Source of the DNA: Desulfuromusa sp.
GTDB taxonomy: Bacteria; Desulfobacterota; Desulfuromonadia; Desulfuromonadales; Geopsychrobacteraceae
Assembly: GCA_016744595.1 (NCBI GenBank)
Contig: JADGEB010000014.1
Span: 1 to 64,000 of the forward strand
Reading direction: 5' to 3'
Length of the DNA: 64,000 nt
In this document: positions 27,650-34,953 of the stretch, one piece after another
Position numbering within the stretch: position 1 is the stretch's first letter
Layout of the letters: each line of letters starts with the position of its first letter
Notes under the pieces: generated by a model
The model's database searches: none
What the model saw: only the letters and a program-made list of their open reading frames with translations
Told to the model about the DNA's origin: nothing
Made by a program: the position numbers and the translations under genes

Positions 27650-27862
27650 TCAGCGAAACAAACCAAAAGCCAGAGAGAGAAATCCCATAAAAATAGCGAT
27701 TAAAGCAATAAAGAATAATGTCCTGGCAATTAGTTTAGCGATAAATTCTCTTACTGTCGGTGGTTTCTGTTTATCCAGAACAAACGACCAGATTAAAGCC
27801 AAAACAACCGCAACAGAAATACCAATAATATAAATATGTTCAGGGTTCATCAATAAATCCAT
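27650..27862 (-). CDS. Small membrane protein, 70 aa
   Basis: Not recognised. There are two predicted membrane helices, I-Y-I-I-G-I-S-V-A-V-V-L-A-L-I-W-S-F and T-L-F-F-I-A-L-I-A-I-F-M-G-F-L-S-L, joined by a basic linker with K-Q-K-P-P-T-V-R-E-F-I-A-K. The short frame has coherent membrane-protein composition. It is convergent with candidate small RNA 1. The remaining bases to the next promoter (27863-28027) show nothing recognisable. Confidence 0.6.
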   Translation of the reverse strand: MDLLMNPEHIYIIGISVAVVLALIWSFVLDKQKPPTVREFIAKLIARTLFFIALIAIFMGFLSLAFGLFR

Positions 27863-28027
27863 ATCGCCCGTTCTAAAAAAATAAACTGGGCACCAATAAT
27901 ACTGTTACTTACAACTTGAAACCGACAGTTATTCAAAATACGGCACAACCTTACATACGATTTAGATCATTTCAAGAATGATTTTCAACATTTCTTCTTA
28001 CACAAGTCCATAATTGCTCAGTGCTAG

Positions 28028-28056
28028 TTGACAGCCGGACTCAAGAGCTTTAATAT
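28028..28056 (+). promoter_or_regulatory. Sigma70-type promoter for candidate small RNA 2
   Basis: Perfect TTGACA (28028-28033), a 17-base spacer and TAATAT (28051-28056). It lies immediately upstream of two tandem perfect hairpins ending in a T-run. Confidence 0.65.
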
Positions 28057-28062
28057 TAGATT

Positions 28063-28134
28063 AAGAAGAGTCGTAAGACTCTTCCAGGTTCCAGAGCAGC
28101 ACCCCCCTCCGCTGCTCTGGAACTGTTTTTTTTT
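28063..28134 (+). ncRNA. Candidate small RNA 2 with C-rich terminator loop
   Basis: About 72 nt made of a perfect 8-bp hairpin with a GTAA (GNRA) tetraloop (28065-28084) and a perfect 13-bp terminator hairpin (28088-28123) whose 10-base loop is ACCCCCCTCC, followed by TG and nine T. The C-rich loop is complementary to G-rich and Shine-Dalgarno sequences. Helicobacter RepG is a known sRNA that pairs through a C/U-rich terminator loop. No protein gene lies upstream on this strand for the terminator to serve, which supports an independent transcript. Confidence 0.68.
28088..28134 (+). terminator. Strong intrinsic terminator (3' end of small RNA 2)
   Basis: GTTCCAGAGCAGC pairs perfectly with GCTGCTCTGGAAC, followed by TGTTTTTTTTT. 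Confidence 0.92.
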
Positions 28135-28234
28135 CATATCTTCATATCTTATTTATCCAGATTTCAAGAATAGTTTTTGTTGCACAAGTCGGCTCATATC
28201 TACATGAATACGCTGTGTTAAGCCAAGTACCATT

Positions 28235-29179
28235 TCAACTGCAATCCTTCACCCACCGATTGATCAAGTGCCGGGCAATGGCATCTTTCCTCGGTATCAG
28301 CAAGCCGTTTGCTGTTTCGTTGCTCCAATCTCCAGCTGCTTGAACCTCTTCGACAGAAAACCAGCGGGCATCAACAATTTCTTTTTCATCAATCACAATT
28401 TTATCTGTCACCGCTGTGGCACGAAAACCAATCATAAGCGACGCTGGAAACGGCCAGGGTTGGGAAGCTTCATAGCGAATGTTATTCACCCGTATCCCTG
28501 CCTCTTCAAAGACTTCTCGGGTAACAGCTTCCTCTAATGATTCTCCCGGATCGACGAAACCAGCCAAGGTTGAATAACGATTTTTGGAAAAATTGCCACT
28601 GTTACCCAACAGGCAAAAATGGTTGCCATCATCATCCAGTCGTTCGACCAGCATGATTACCACCGGATCTGTTCGTGGGAACGTTTCATGACCGCAATCT
28701 TTATTTGAGCATCTACGCATATGACCTGCATGTAAAAATATGGTTTCAGCGCCACATAAGCCGCAAAACCGGTTGTGTTGATGCCAGTACACCATCCCTT
28801 TGGCATAAGATGCCAATGCCGCATCTTCATGACTTAATTTTGGCATAAATGATCGCAAATCAATGTATCGATCTGTCTCAGCGCGAGAAACAGTCTTTAA
28901 CTCTGACTCCACTAAGCTAGATAGATCCATCGCAAAAAACGGACGATCATCCTGTAATCCCAAAAAGACCTGCTCACCAGCCTTGTAGGAACGCGTCATC
29001 GGATGATCACTGCAGAGGGCTTGAAGCATCAGTTCATCATCGTTATCATCAAACAACACCAGATCATTCCACACCGATATGAATCGGGCATCAGGACTCT
29101 GCTGTGCTGCATCCAGCCAATCAGTATTTTCTCTGAGATTGCCTGCTCGATCGAGTGGGACACCTGTAAACTTCATCAT
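28235..29179 (-). CDS. nudC: NAD(H) pyrophosphatase / RNA deNADding hydrolase NudC
   Basis: 314 residues. It hydrolyses NADH to NMNH and AMP and, in E. coli, removes NAD caps from RNA. Four zinc-binding Cys are visible: C-G-L-C and C-S-N-K-D-C-G. The Nudix box is G-F-V-D-P-G-E-S-L-E-E-A-V-x-x-E-V-x-E-E-A-G, followed by the NudC-specific S-Q-P-W-P-F-P-A-S-L-M. The N-terminal domain (1-125) is longer and more divergent, as usual. The HxlR regulator gene lies 30 bases upstream in the same direction. Confidence 0.95.
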   Translation of the reverse strand: MMKFTGVPLDRAGNLRENTDWLDAAQQSPDARFISVWNDLVLFDDNDDELMLQALCSDHPMTRSYKAGEQVFLGLQDDRPFFAMDLSSLVESELKTVSRAETDRYIDLRSFMPKLSHEDAALASYAKGMVYWHQHNRFCGLCGAETIFLHAGHMRRCSNKDCGHETFPRTDPVVIMLVERLDDDGNHFCLLGNSGNFSKNRYSTLAGFVDPGESLEEAVTREVFEEAGIRVNNIRYEASQPWPFPASLMIGFRATAVTDKIVIDEKEIVDARWFSVEEVQAAGDWSNETANGLLIPRKDAIARHLINRWVKDCS

Positions 29180-29209
29180 TCTTCACCTTTATTCTAAAAT
29201 CGTTATTTT

Positions 29210-29548
29210 TTATTCGGTAATATGGAACATCTCTTTTGCCCATTCCCTTGACCAATCGCCAAAAGGGCGTATGAGTGTAATAAGTTTATCGCCTCGTTTT
29301 GTCAGCTGATAACCATCAAGCGTCCGCTCTGCAATGTCAGCTTCTCTTAAATCCTTGATGCGACTGTTTAGAATAGACGGTGAAATCGATTCACACTTTT
29401 CCTGCAATTCTCTGAAGGTATAAGGACCTTCCTGTAACTGCCAGATGACACCCATCGCCCAACTTCTGCCGAGCAAATCAAATAGAGCCATAATTGGCAC
29501 TCCGGTTTTAGAACCTCTGACTGGTTTACCTGGCGTTGGAATTGACAT
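29210..29548 (-). CDS. HxlR-family transcriptional regulator
   Basis: 112 residues from ATG 29548 (GGAG seven bases upstream); an earlier in-frame start at 29575 is less likely. It has the winged HTH of the HxlR type: L-L-G-R-S-W-A-M-G-V-I-W-Q-L, F-R-E-L-Q-E-K-C-E-S-I-S-P-S-I-L-N-S-R-I-K-D-L and Y-Q-L-T-K-R-G. The usual N-terminal HxlR Cys is not obvious. It precedes nudC and may be cotranscribed. Effectors cannot be inferred. Confidence 0.88.
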   Translation of the reverse strand: MSIPTPGKPVRGSKTGVPIMALFDLLGRSWAMGVIWQLQEGPYTFRELQEKCESISPSILNSRIKDLREADIAERTLDGYQLTKRGDKLITLIRPFGDWSREWAKEMFHITE

Positions 29549-29937
29549 TTTTGCTCCATTACTGATTACAATCAAGTTGACTGTTTAAAGAAAGTAGACC
29601 AGTTACTTGCGTTCTTTATACAGATCATTTAAAGCACTGCTGCATCTATGAGTTGTCCTGCTTTTATCGTTCTGGCAGTTTATAGGTAGGTCTTGATACA
29701 AGCACAACAGGTGATATATTTTTCCTGATCAATTAAACGATTATTTCCAGAATGTTTTTCGAGTTAGTTTTCATTTGATATCATCACCGGCTCTTAGAGA
29801 CAACAGCTCTTGCGTTGAACTGGCCAATAGCTATCCAGTTGATAGCATGCTATTGAATTAGTAGCAAGAGACGGAAGATCGACAACTGCACTAGAAACAT
29901 CATGTTACTCAATTACGCAGTTACAACTCAGAATGCG
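29549..29937. other. Non-coding stretch left of the island, with a palindrome-rich segment
   Basis: No gene is seen. Between 29807 and 29870 a 7-bp inverted repeat CTCTTGC/GCAAGAG encloses a second one (ACTGG/CCAGT) and the palindrome ATAGCATGCTAT. GACGGAAGATCG just after it (near 29870) recurs at the other island boundary (near 37925). Confidence 0.5.
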
Positions 29938-29971
29938 ATAAGGGATGACCTCTAGTGAGATCATCCCTTAT
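29938..29971 (-). terminator. Hairpin next to the displaced ssrA end, probably the original ssrA terminator
   Basis: 15-bp arms with one mismatch around TAGT, directly after the duplicated CCA end of ssrA on the minus strand. A similar hairpin follows intact ssrA. The U-tract is short. Confidence 0.6.
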
Positions 29972-29972
29972 T

Positions 29973-29996
29973 TGGTGGAGGTGGCGGGCATCGAAC
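29973..29996. other. Attachment-site direct repeat (displaced 3' end of ssrA)
   Basis: 24 bases that match 38112-38135, the 3' CCA end and T-arm of tmRNA, at 23 of 24 positions and in the same orientation. After it the tmRNA similarity stops. This is the typical scar of an element integrated into the 3' end of ssrA. Confidence 0.85.
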
Positions 29997-30139
29997 AACA
30001 CAATTCATTTAATGATTTCAGTGATTTGAAAATTCTCAACAGAATGTTACCCATACTGTTACCCACTTGTTTTTTCAGTAAAATGGTTCGATTCCGAAAT
30101 ACAGAAACTATCAACTAACTTAGCCTGGAATGAAGTTAG

Positions 30140-30688
30140 TTATTTTTTTTTCACAACCATTTTCAGCATGCCCTTTATCTGATTAAATTTTTCCTGCATC
30201 CTCTCGTGTCGTGACCAACGGTCAACCTCTGCGAGATCGATCTTATTATCAGTGGCAACCAGAATAGCCTGTTCCAAGCACTGCTGGTCTTGCCAATGGT
30301 AATAGGCCGCAAGGCGATCTTTTATACAGTCCGTCGGGGATATAAGGCGCAACTTCCCTGTAGGAAAGTCTAATTCAACAATTTCCTTAACTGATTCACT
30401 TCCCACGGCCAATGGCCCGGTGGGAAATTCAACAAACCACTCAGATTCGGGATTGGTAAAATATTTGTTATTTTCGGAAAAACCAAGCTTCAAAAGAGCG
30501 GATTTGATGTTTTTGAGCTCTACTTCGTAGCCGCCAATAAAATCAAGATCAAAAAACTGATAACGATTGCTGCTATAGATCGTCACGCAACTACCACCAC
30601 TTAATACGACATCGATTCCTTGGTCTCTTAAATAGTTAGAAACAAAGGCACCAAATTCACCTATAGTCATTTCTTGAATCGGCTTCAT
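30140..30688 (-). CDS. Nucleotidyltransferase-fold protein (possible toxin-antitoxin component)
   Basis: 182 residues. The minimal nucleotidyltransferase motif is visible: L-S-G-G-S (about 32) followed 14 residues later by D-L-D-F (about 48). The rest is helical, with C-I-K-D-R-L-A-A-Y-Y-H-W-Q-D-Q-Q-C in the C-terminal half, typical of small DUF6036/AbiEii-like nucleotidyltransferases. Its ATG overlaps the stop of the upstream winged-helix gene (ATGA), so the two are coupled. This arrangement is common in type II/IV-like toxin-antitoxin or abortive-infection modules. The C-terminal third is duplicated at 37648-37863. Activity is not proven by sequence. Confidence 0.7.
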   Translation of the reverse strand: MKPIQEMTIGEFGAFVSNYLRDQGIDVVLSGGSCVTIYSSNRYQFFDLDFIGGYEVELKNIKSALLKLGFSENNKYFTNPESEWFVEFPTGPLAVGSESVKEIVELDFPTGKLRLISPTDCIKDRLAAYYHWQDQQCLEQAILVATDNKIDLAEVDRWSRHERMQEKFNQIKGMLKMVVKKK

Positions 30689-31014
30689 AGCGGTTTACCA
30701 GAACGTCTCGGTCGGCGTCTGTTCATAAGCAGTTGCTCTTTCATCTCTTCGGGATAAAAAACAAGAACCTTTTCTATAAGGGTTTTGAGTTCCTGGAGGA
30801 ATGGGTAACGAGGATCAAAAGCATAGACACGTGTGCGCCCTACCTGTTTGCAGTAAACAACACCACCGTTCTCAAGCTTTTCCAGTTGTTTTTGAATTGG
30901 ATCAAGTCCAACCTTGAAAAATCTTGCGATTTCTCTAGCATATCCATCATCGCGGGCAACAAGATAGATCATGACCCGTTCACGGTTGAGTGATCCCAAT
31001 ATTGACTCAAGCAT
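30685..31014 (-). CDS. Winged-helix DNA-binding protein, partner of the nucleotidyltransferase
   Basis: 109 residues from ATG 31014, chosen because GGAGG lies seven bases upstream; the frame extends further without a ribosome site. The fold is ArsR/MarR-like: R-E-I-A-R-F-F-K-V-G-L-D-P-I-Q-K-Q-L-E-K-L-E-N-G-G-V-V-Y-C-K-Q-V-G-R-T-R-V-Y is a recognition helix plus wing. A basic C-terminal tail (R-R-R-P-R-R-S-G-K) follows. A perfect palindrome GTCATGTGAC at 31033-31042 next to a TATTAT box may be its own operator. It probably represses the two-gene operon. Confidence 0.75.
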   Translation of the reverse strand: MLESILGSLNRERVMIYLVARDDGYAREIARFFKVGLDPIQKQLEKLENGGVVYCKQVGRTRVYAFDPRYPFLQELKTLIEKVLVFYPEEMKEQLLMNRRRPRRSGKPL

Positions 31015-31032
31015 TATCGACCTCCATAATAT

Positions 31033-31042
31033 GTCATGTGAC
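31033..31042. promoter_or_regulatory. Palindrome upstream of the wHTH/nucleotidyltransferase operon
   Basis: GTCATGTGAC, a perfect 10-bp inverted repeat, is 19 bases from the wHTH start codon and adjacent to a TATTAT -10-like box (31026-31031). It is a candidate autoregulatory operator. The remaining bases to 31474 hold no visible gene. Confidence 0.4.
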
Positions 31043-31474
31043 CTACAATAGATGTCAGTATGCTTCTTAGCAACAACCCTGGCAAGAAAAAAAGTAGCCC
31101 CGATACTCAGGATCTCAGACAATCTAATGCTCATCAAGCTGCCGTGCAATTAGCTGCAACACTCTAAAAATATAATTTGGTCCCCCTGGCAGCCATCCAA
31201 CTCAGTGAATAATAAACTTAAGCAGGAAAAACTACTTCCACGTTTTTTCTGTGATTACTATGGGGACTATTGTATATAGAATATTATCCTAATAAATTGC
31301 AACATGCGGTCTACCAAGTTCATCGTGCGGTACGAGGCAATTTCCTAAACAAAAGAAAAATTGATCAACAAAGATACTACTGCAAGGATGATTAAACAGG
31401 TAGTTAAGACTGAATTTCTGAATTAGTTCACTAACCGCAAATCATAATAGTGCACACACTCAAACGGAGGGGCC

Positions 31475-33589
31475 ATGAATATTAACCTAAGTGAAAAACC
31501 TGATAACTTCAACATTAGTATACAAGGCGGCATGCTGGAAGCTCTTGGCATCAACATGTATTCAACCTTAGGGAAATGCATTGTGGAATTTGTGGCTAAT
31601 TCTTACGATGCTGATGCGTGCCGTATAGATATTTCAATCCCCTTTGAAACAATAAATCAAGAGCGTCAAAAAGTTCGTGAAGCAGTAAAAAAAGAAGTTG
31701 AAATGGGCCTTAAAAAAACCTTTACCCTGCTAACATTGCCGCTCCCTGAAAACATTGAAGTTGTTCTAAGGGATGATGGTCACGGTATGGCTCCAGTCGA
31801 GATTGAAAAAAAGTTTCTCCCATTCAACAGAAATAGAAGACTCGACGAGACAACCCATGAAGAAACAAACACCACATCGGAAAGTAAAAAACGCAAGGTC
31901 ATGGGGCGTAAAGGGCTTGGAAAATTAGCAGGTTTCGGAGCCGCAGAGCTCGTTATAATACGAACAAAAAGGGAAAATGCAGATTTCTTCACTGAATTCA
32001 GGCTAGACTATGAAGATCTTAAGGCCAATGATAACATCTCCGAGGCGTCAATTATTCCTACCTACCACGCGGATCCAAATCTCAACACTCACTGGACAGA
32101 AATCACACTAGCAAAGTTAAAATGCGATGCAGTCAAGTATGGAGAGTCGTCATTTAAGACCACACTGCTATCTAATTTTTTTGGCGTACGTCCTGAAGAC
32201 TTTTCGATGTTTTTAAATGATGAACTCATCAGTGAAAAGCCTCCAGTCTACGAATATAACTACCCTGAAACGGCAGACCACAGTAACTTGGCTGAGCATT
32301 TAATAGCAATTGATGGCATCGGAAATATTCCCTTCAAATACCTCGTGCAGTTCAGGCAAAGAGGCGACCATCTGGCGGCAACAAAAAGAGGAGCACGCAT
32401 CTATTGTAATAACCGTTTAGCTGGCGGCCCGTCACTATTTAACATGCCCACCGGGATGCATGGCTTTCACAACCTCTCCTACATGGAGTGTATTGTACAA
32501 GCAGATGAATTTGACCGCATGGGCGTAGATCTTATTAATACAAACCGTACGCAGTTAAAAGAAGACAACGAGGCAGTGTCAATTTTTTTGGATGAAATTG
32601 GTGAGTTGATGAAAGCCGGAGTTGCAGGCTATTCGAAGTTTCGTGACAATATTGCCGAAGAAGAAATCAAACAATCACCGACGGGTGCCCCAATCTTCAA
32701 AATTCTTGACAATATGCCATCGAAAACAAGGACACCCGCTAAGTCCATCATTAAAAAGTTGGCAGCAGATCATGGAACAGAAAGCGACGCATTCCGTGAA
32801 ATAGCTCCGCTGGTTATTAATTCCATGAACTCTGGGGAAGTTCTGATTCGCCTTATAGAATTAGGCACTAATCCGGAGGATTTTAGTGAAATTGCTGATA
32901 CGTTAAAGGAACTTGCAGATATTGAAAAAAACGATGCGTTAAAACTATACCGAGGCAGAAAAAATGGAATCAAGGCACTCACAAACTTGAAAAATAAGGG
33001 TAAAGACCTCTGGAATAAGAAAGGAATTGAATCAGAGCTACAAGCTCTACTTAAGGATGCACCCTGGCTTATCAGACCGGAGTTTGGACAATACGCTTGC
33101 TCTGATGATGATCTCGAAAAGGTCTACTCTAGAATCGCCATTGATTTGAAAATTGATGAATACGCTAAAGACAAGAGTGAACAAAAAAAAGAAGAGCTCA
33201 GAAAACGACCTGACTTGGTTTTTGTTGCAGGCCCAGCTCACTCTGCGTTAGGAGGTGTAGTTGTTGTAGAATTGAAAAGTCCATCAATTCCACTAACAGA
33301 TGAACATCTACAACAGTTAGAGCATTATGTGAATCGCGTAGAAGATTGGCTAACCAATGAGCTTAAAGTTAAGGCCCCGCCAGTTAAGGGGTACTTGATC
33401 GGAAAACGGGGTGAAGCCAAGTCGCAAGCCACGGGAGTCTACAACTTAAGAAAGAGAGAAGAAAAAGCCGGACCTGAGACGATGTGGGTTGTCAAGGACA
33501 TGGAGCAGCTTCTTGACGAGGCGAAACAAATCCACCTAGAAGAAATCAAGGCACTTGAAAAATATCTTGAAGAAGAAGACGAAGCTTAA
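31475..33589 (+). CDS. GHKL (MORC/MutL-like) ATPase fused to a PD-(D/E)xK nuclease, predicted restriction enzyme
   Basis: 704 residues. The N-terminal GHKL ATPase shows the N box E-F-V-A-N-S-Y-D-A-D-A (about 44-54), D-D-G-H-G-M (about 97-102) and the lid G-R-K-G-L-G-K-L-A-G-F-G (about 145-156), then an S5-like transducer domain with T-K-R-G-A-R-I-Y. A charged helical linker (about 380-510) leads to E-S-E-L-Q-A-L-L-K-D-A-P-W-L, R-P-D-L-V-F-V and V-V-V-V-E-L-K-S-P. These give the Asp and Glu-x-Lys of a PD-(D/E)xK nuclease of the DUF4263 kind. GGAGGGG precedes the ATG. The gene is convergent with a C5-methyltransferase gene and their stop codons overlap in CTTAAG. Prokaryotic MORC/MutL-like ATPases beside cytosine methylases are known from comparative genomics as restriction components. 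Confidence 0.82.
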   Translation: MNINLSEKPDNFNISIQGGMLEALGINMYSTLGKCIVEFVANSYDADACRIDISIPFETINQERQKVREAVKKEVEMGLKKTFTLLTLPLPENIEVVLRDDGHGMAPVEIEKKFLPFNRNRRLDETTHEETNTTSESKKRKVMGRKGLGKLAGFGAAELVIIRTKRENADFFTEFRLDYEDLKANDNISEASIIPTYHADPNLNTHWTEITLAKLKCDAVKYGESSFKTTLLSNFFGVRPEDFSMFLNDELISEKPPVYEYNYPETADHSNLAEHLIAIDGIGNIPFKYLVQFRQRGDHLAATKRGARIYCNNRLAGGPSLFNMPTGMHGFHNLSYMECIVQADEFDRMGVDLINTNRTQLKEDNEAVSIFLDEIGELMKAGVAGYSKFRDNIAEEEIKQSPTGAPIFKILDNMPSKTRTPAKSIIKKLAADHGTESDAFREIAPLVINSMNSGEVLIRLIELGTNPEDFSEIADTLKELADIEKNDALKLYRGRKNGIKALTNLKNKGKDLWNKKGIESELQALLKDAPWLIRPEFGQYACSDDDLEKVYSRIAIDLKIDEYAKDKSEQKKEELRKRPDLVFVAGPAHSALGGVVVVELKSPSIPLTDEHLQQLEHYVNRVEDWLTNELKVKAPPVKGYLIGKRGEAKSQATGVYNLRKREEKAGPETMWVVKDMEQLLDEAKQIHLEEIKALEKYLEEEDEA

Positions 33590-34548
33590 GCAACACTTCG
33601 AAAATCAGCTTTAGCTACTGCATCGGCTATGACTTCTGCGAGAGGCACAGGAACACCATTTCCAATCTGCCTAGCGACTGAAGTTCTAGAGCCCTCAAAT
33701 TCCCACGAATCGGGGATACCTTGAATGCGTGCGCCTTCGCGCAAGGAGATCGCTCTATTTTTGCTGGGATGCAAATAACGCCCCTTTGACGGATTTTGGA
33801 AACAACATCGTAACGTGTTAGAGGGAACACTAGGATTCATACGCCCCCAAACGTCCGTAGCCTGCGTACCAAGCCTGAACCAAGACTCCGGACACAGCCC
33901 GGGATAACCAAGCATTAAATCCCTCTTGCCCCCGTTCGCAGGTATTCTTTTAATTCTCTTCTCCGCAATGCCTGTCGGTTCCGGCCATATATGCATGGAA
34001 TCGGAAACGGCAATAGGCGTGTCGAAAACAGAAGAAGCAGCCACTCGCGGTCGAGCCAATGGCTTAACCGGCATTTCCCCCTTAACTGCAATTGTAAATG
34101 CACGTAACCGCTTCTGCGGGACACCGTAATCAGCCGAATTCAAAACCCAAGTATCGATTACAAACCCATCTTTTTTCAACCGGCCGGTCATCTCTTTCCA
34201 GTAGGGACTCTTAAGGAACTGCGGAACGTTTTCCACAATAACAGTTGATACTCCCAGAGAACTGGCCCAATCCGGGATAAGCAAAGAAAGCTCGTTTCTT
34301 TTATCGCGAGGATCACGACGGCCCAATGTACTGAACCCCTGGCAAGGGGGTCCTGCAAGCAAAACATCGGCCGATATTCCCTTCTTTATTTTTGCAACAT
34401 CAGCAACTTCAGCAACTTCAGCAATATTACGTCGATAACTCTTAATGGCATCCGCATCCATATCCAAGGCCAAAACAGGCTCAAAACCAGCACGAAGAAA
34501 GCCCTCACTCAACAATCCAGCTCCGCAAAAGATGTCAGCAACACGCAT
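33586..34548 (-). CDS. DNA (cytosine-5-)-methyltransferase
   Basis: 320 residues from ATG 34548 (AGGGAG upstream); the frame is open to 34602 without a ribosome site. Conserved m5C motifs in order: I A-D-I-F-C-G-A-G-L-L-S-E-G-F; IV G-P-P-C-Q-G-F-S with the catalytic Cys; VI V-E-N-V-P; VIII Y-G-V-P-Q-K-R-L-R; X R-Q-I-G-N-G-V-P. The target-recognition region (about 170-260) is short. It is convergent with the GHKL-nuclease and divergent from the HTH gene by 48 bases, so the three form a self-contained restriction-modification unit. Its recognition site is unknown. Confidence 0.93.
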   Translation of the reverse strand: MRVADIFCGAGLLSEGFLRAGFEPVLALDMDADAIKSYRRNIAEVAEVADVAKIKKGISADVLLAGPPCQGFSTLGRRDPRDKRNELSLLIPDWASSLGVSTVIVENVPQFLKSPYWKEMTGRLKKDGFVIDTWVLNSADYGVPQKRLRAFTIAVKGEMPVKPLARPRVAASSVFDTPIAVSDSMHIWPEPTGIAEKRIKRIPANGGKRDLMLGYPGLCPESWFRLGTQATDVWGRMNPSVPSNTLRCCFQNPSKGRYLHPSKNRAISLREGARIQGIPDSWEFEGSRTSVARQIGNGVPVPLAEVIADAVAKADFRSVA

Positions 34549-34580
34549 AATAATCTCCCTCTTGTTAAACAAAAGAATAT

Positions 34581-34604
34581 ATGCAATTATGCAACTATGC
34601 AAGC
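34581..34604. repeat. Three tandem 8-bp ATGCAANN repeats at the HTH gene start
   Basis: ATGCAATT, ATGCAACT and ATGCAAGC in direct succession. The third contains the start codon of the HTH gene. They lie between the divergent methyltransferase and HTH genes and could be an operator of the controller protein. Confidence 0.6.
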
Positions 34605-34953
34605 ATTAAAAGACGACGAAATAAAAAAGATCTCGGCTCGTACTCGCCATTTTCTAAAAAGTTCAAATATGAGTCAAAACGCTCTATCTGGCGCCATAGG
34701 AGTCGATCAGCCTTTTGTATCCAGAGTATTAAATATGAATTTCAAAAGGCAAAGTCCTAAATTACTTCTCCTCATCAAATACATAAATATGCATTTAAAA
34801 ATTGTAAAAATCCCGGACGAACTAAACTCATCGATTTCCAACTATTTGGCCATAGGAGGGGATTCTTCGGTTATTACCGTTTTCGTAGAAACGCTGATCA
34901 AATCAAACATTTATGGAGGTGAGATAGAACAATCCAGCCACGACCAAACCTAA
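34597..34953 (+). CDS. HTH (XRE-like) regulator of the restriction-modification unit
   Basis: 118 residues. The N-terminal helix-turn-helix has M-S-Q-N-A-L-S-G-A-I-G-V-D-Q-P-F-V-S-R-V-L-N, typical of Cro/C1-type DNA binding. The C-terminal part (about 65-110) is not recognised. No Shine-Dalgarno sequence is visible and the ATG lies in the third ATGCAANN repeat, so the transcript may be leaderless or the start may differ. Position between a divergent methyltransferase and the rest of the island suggests a controller (C) protein, though it is longer than classical C proteins (about 80 aa). Confidence 0.75.
   Translation: MQALKDDEIKKISARTRHFLKSSNMSQNALSGAIGVDQPFVSRVLNMNFKRQSPKLLLLIKYINMHLKIVKIPDELNSSISNYLAIGGDSSVITVFVETLIKSNIYGGEIEQSSHDQT

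Noticed and set aside
30083-30095. GGTTCGATTCC inside the left end of the island, identical to a T-arm core
   Set aside because: Only 11 bases, inverted relative to ssrA and without flanking tRNA similarity; chance is likely, although an old inverted att site cannot be excluded.
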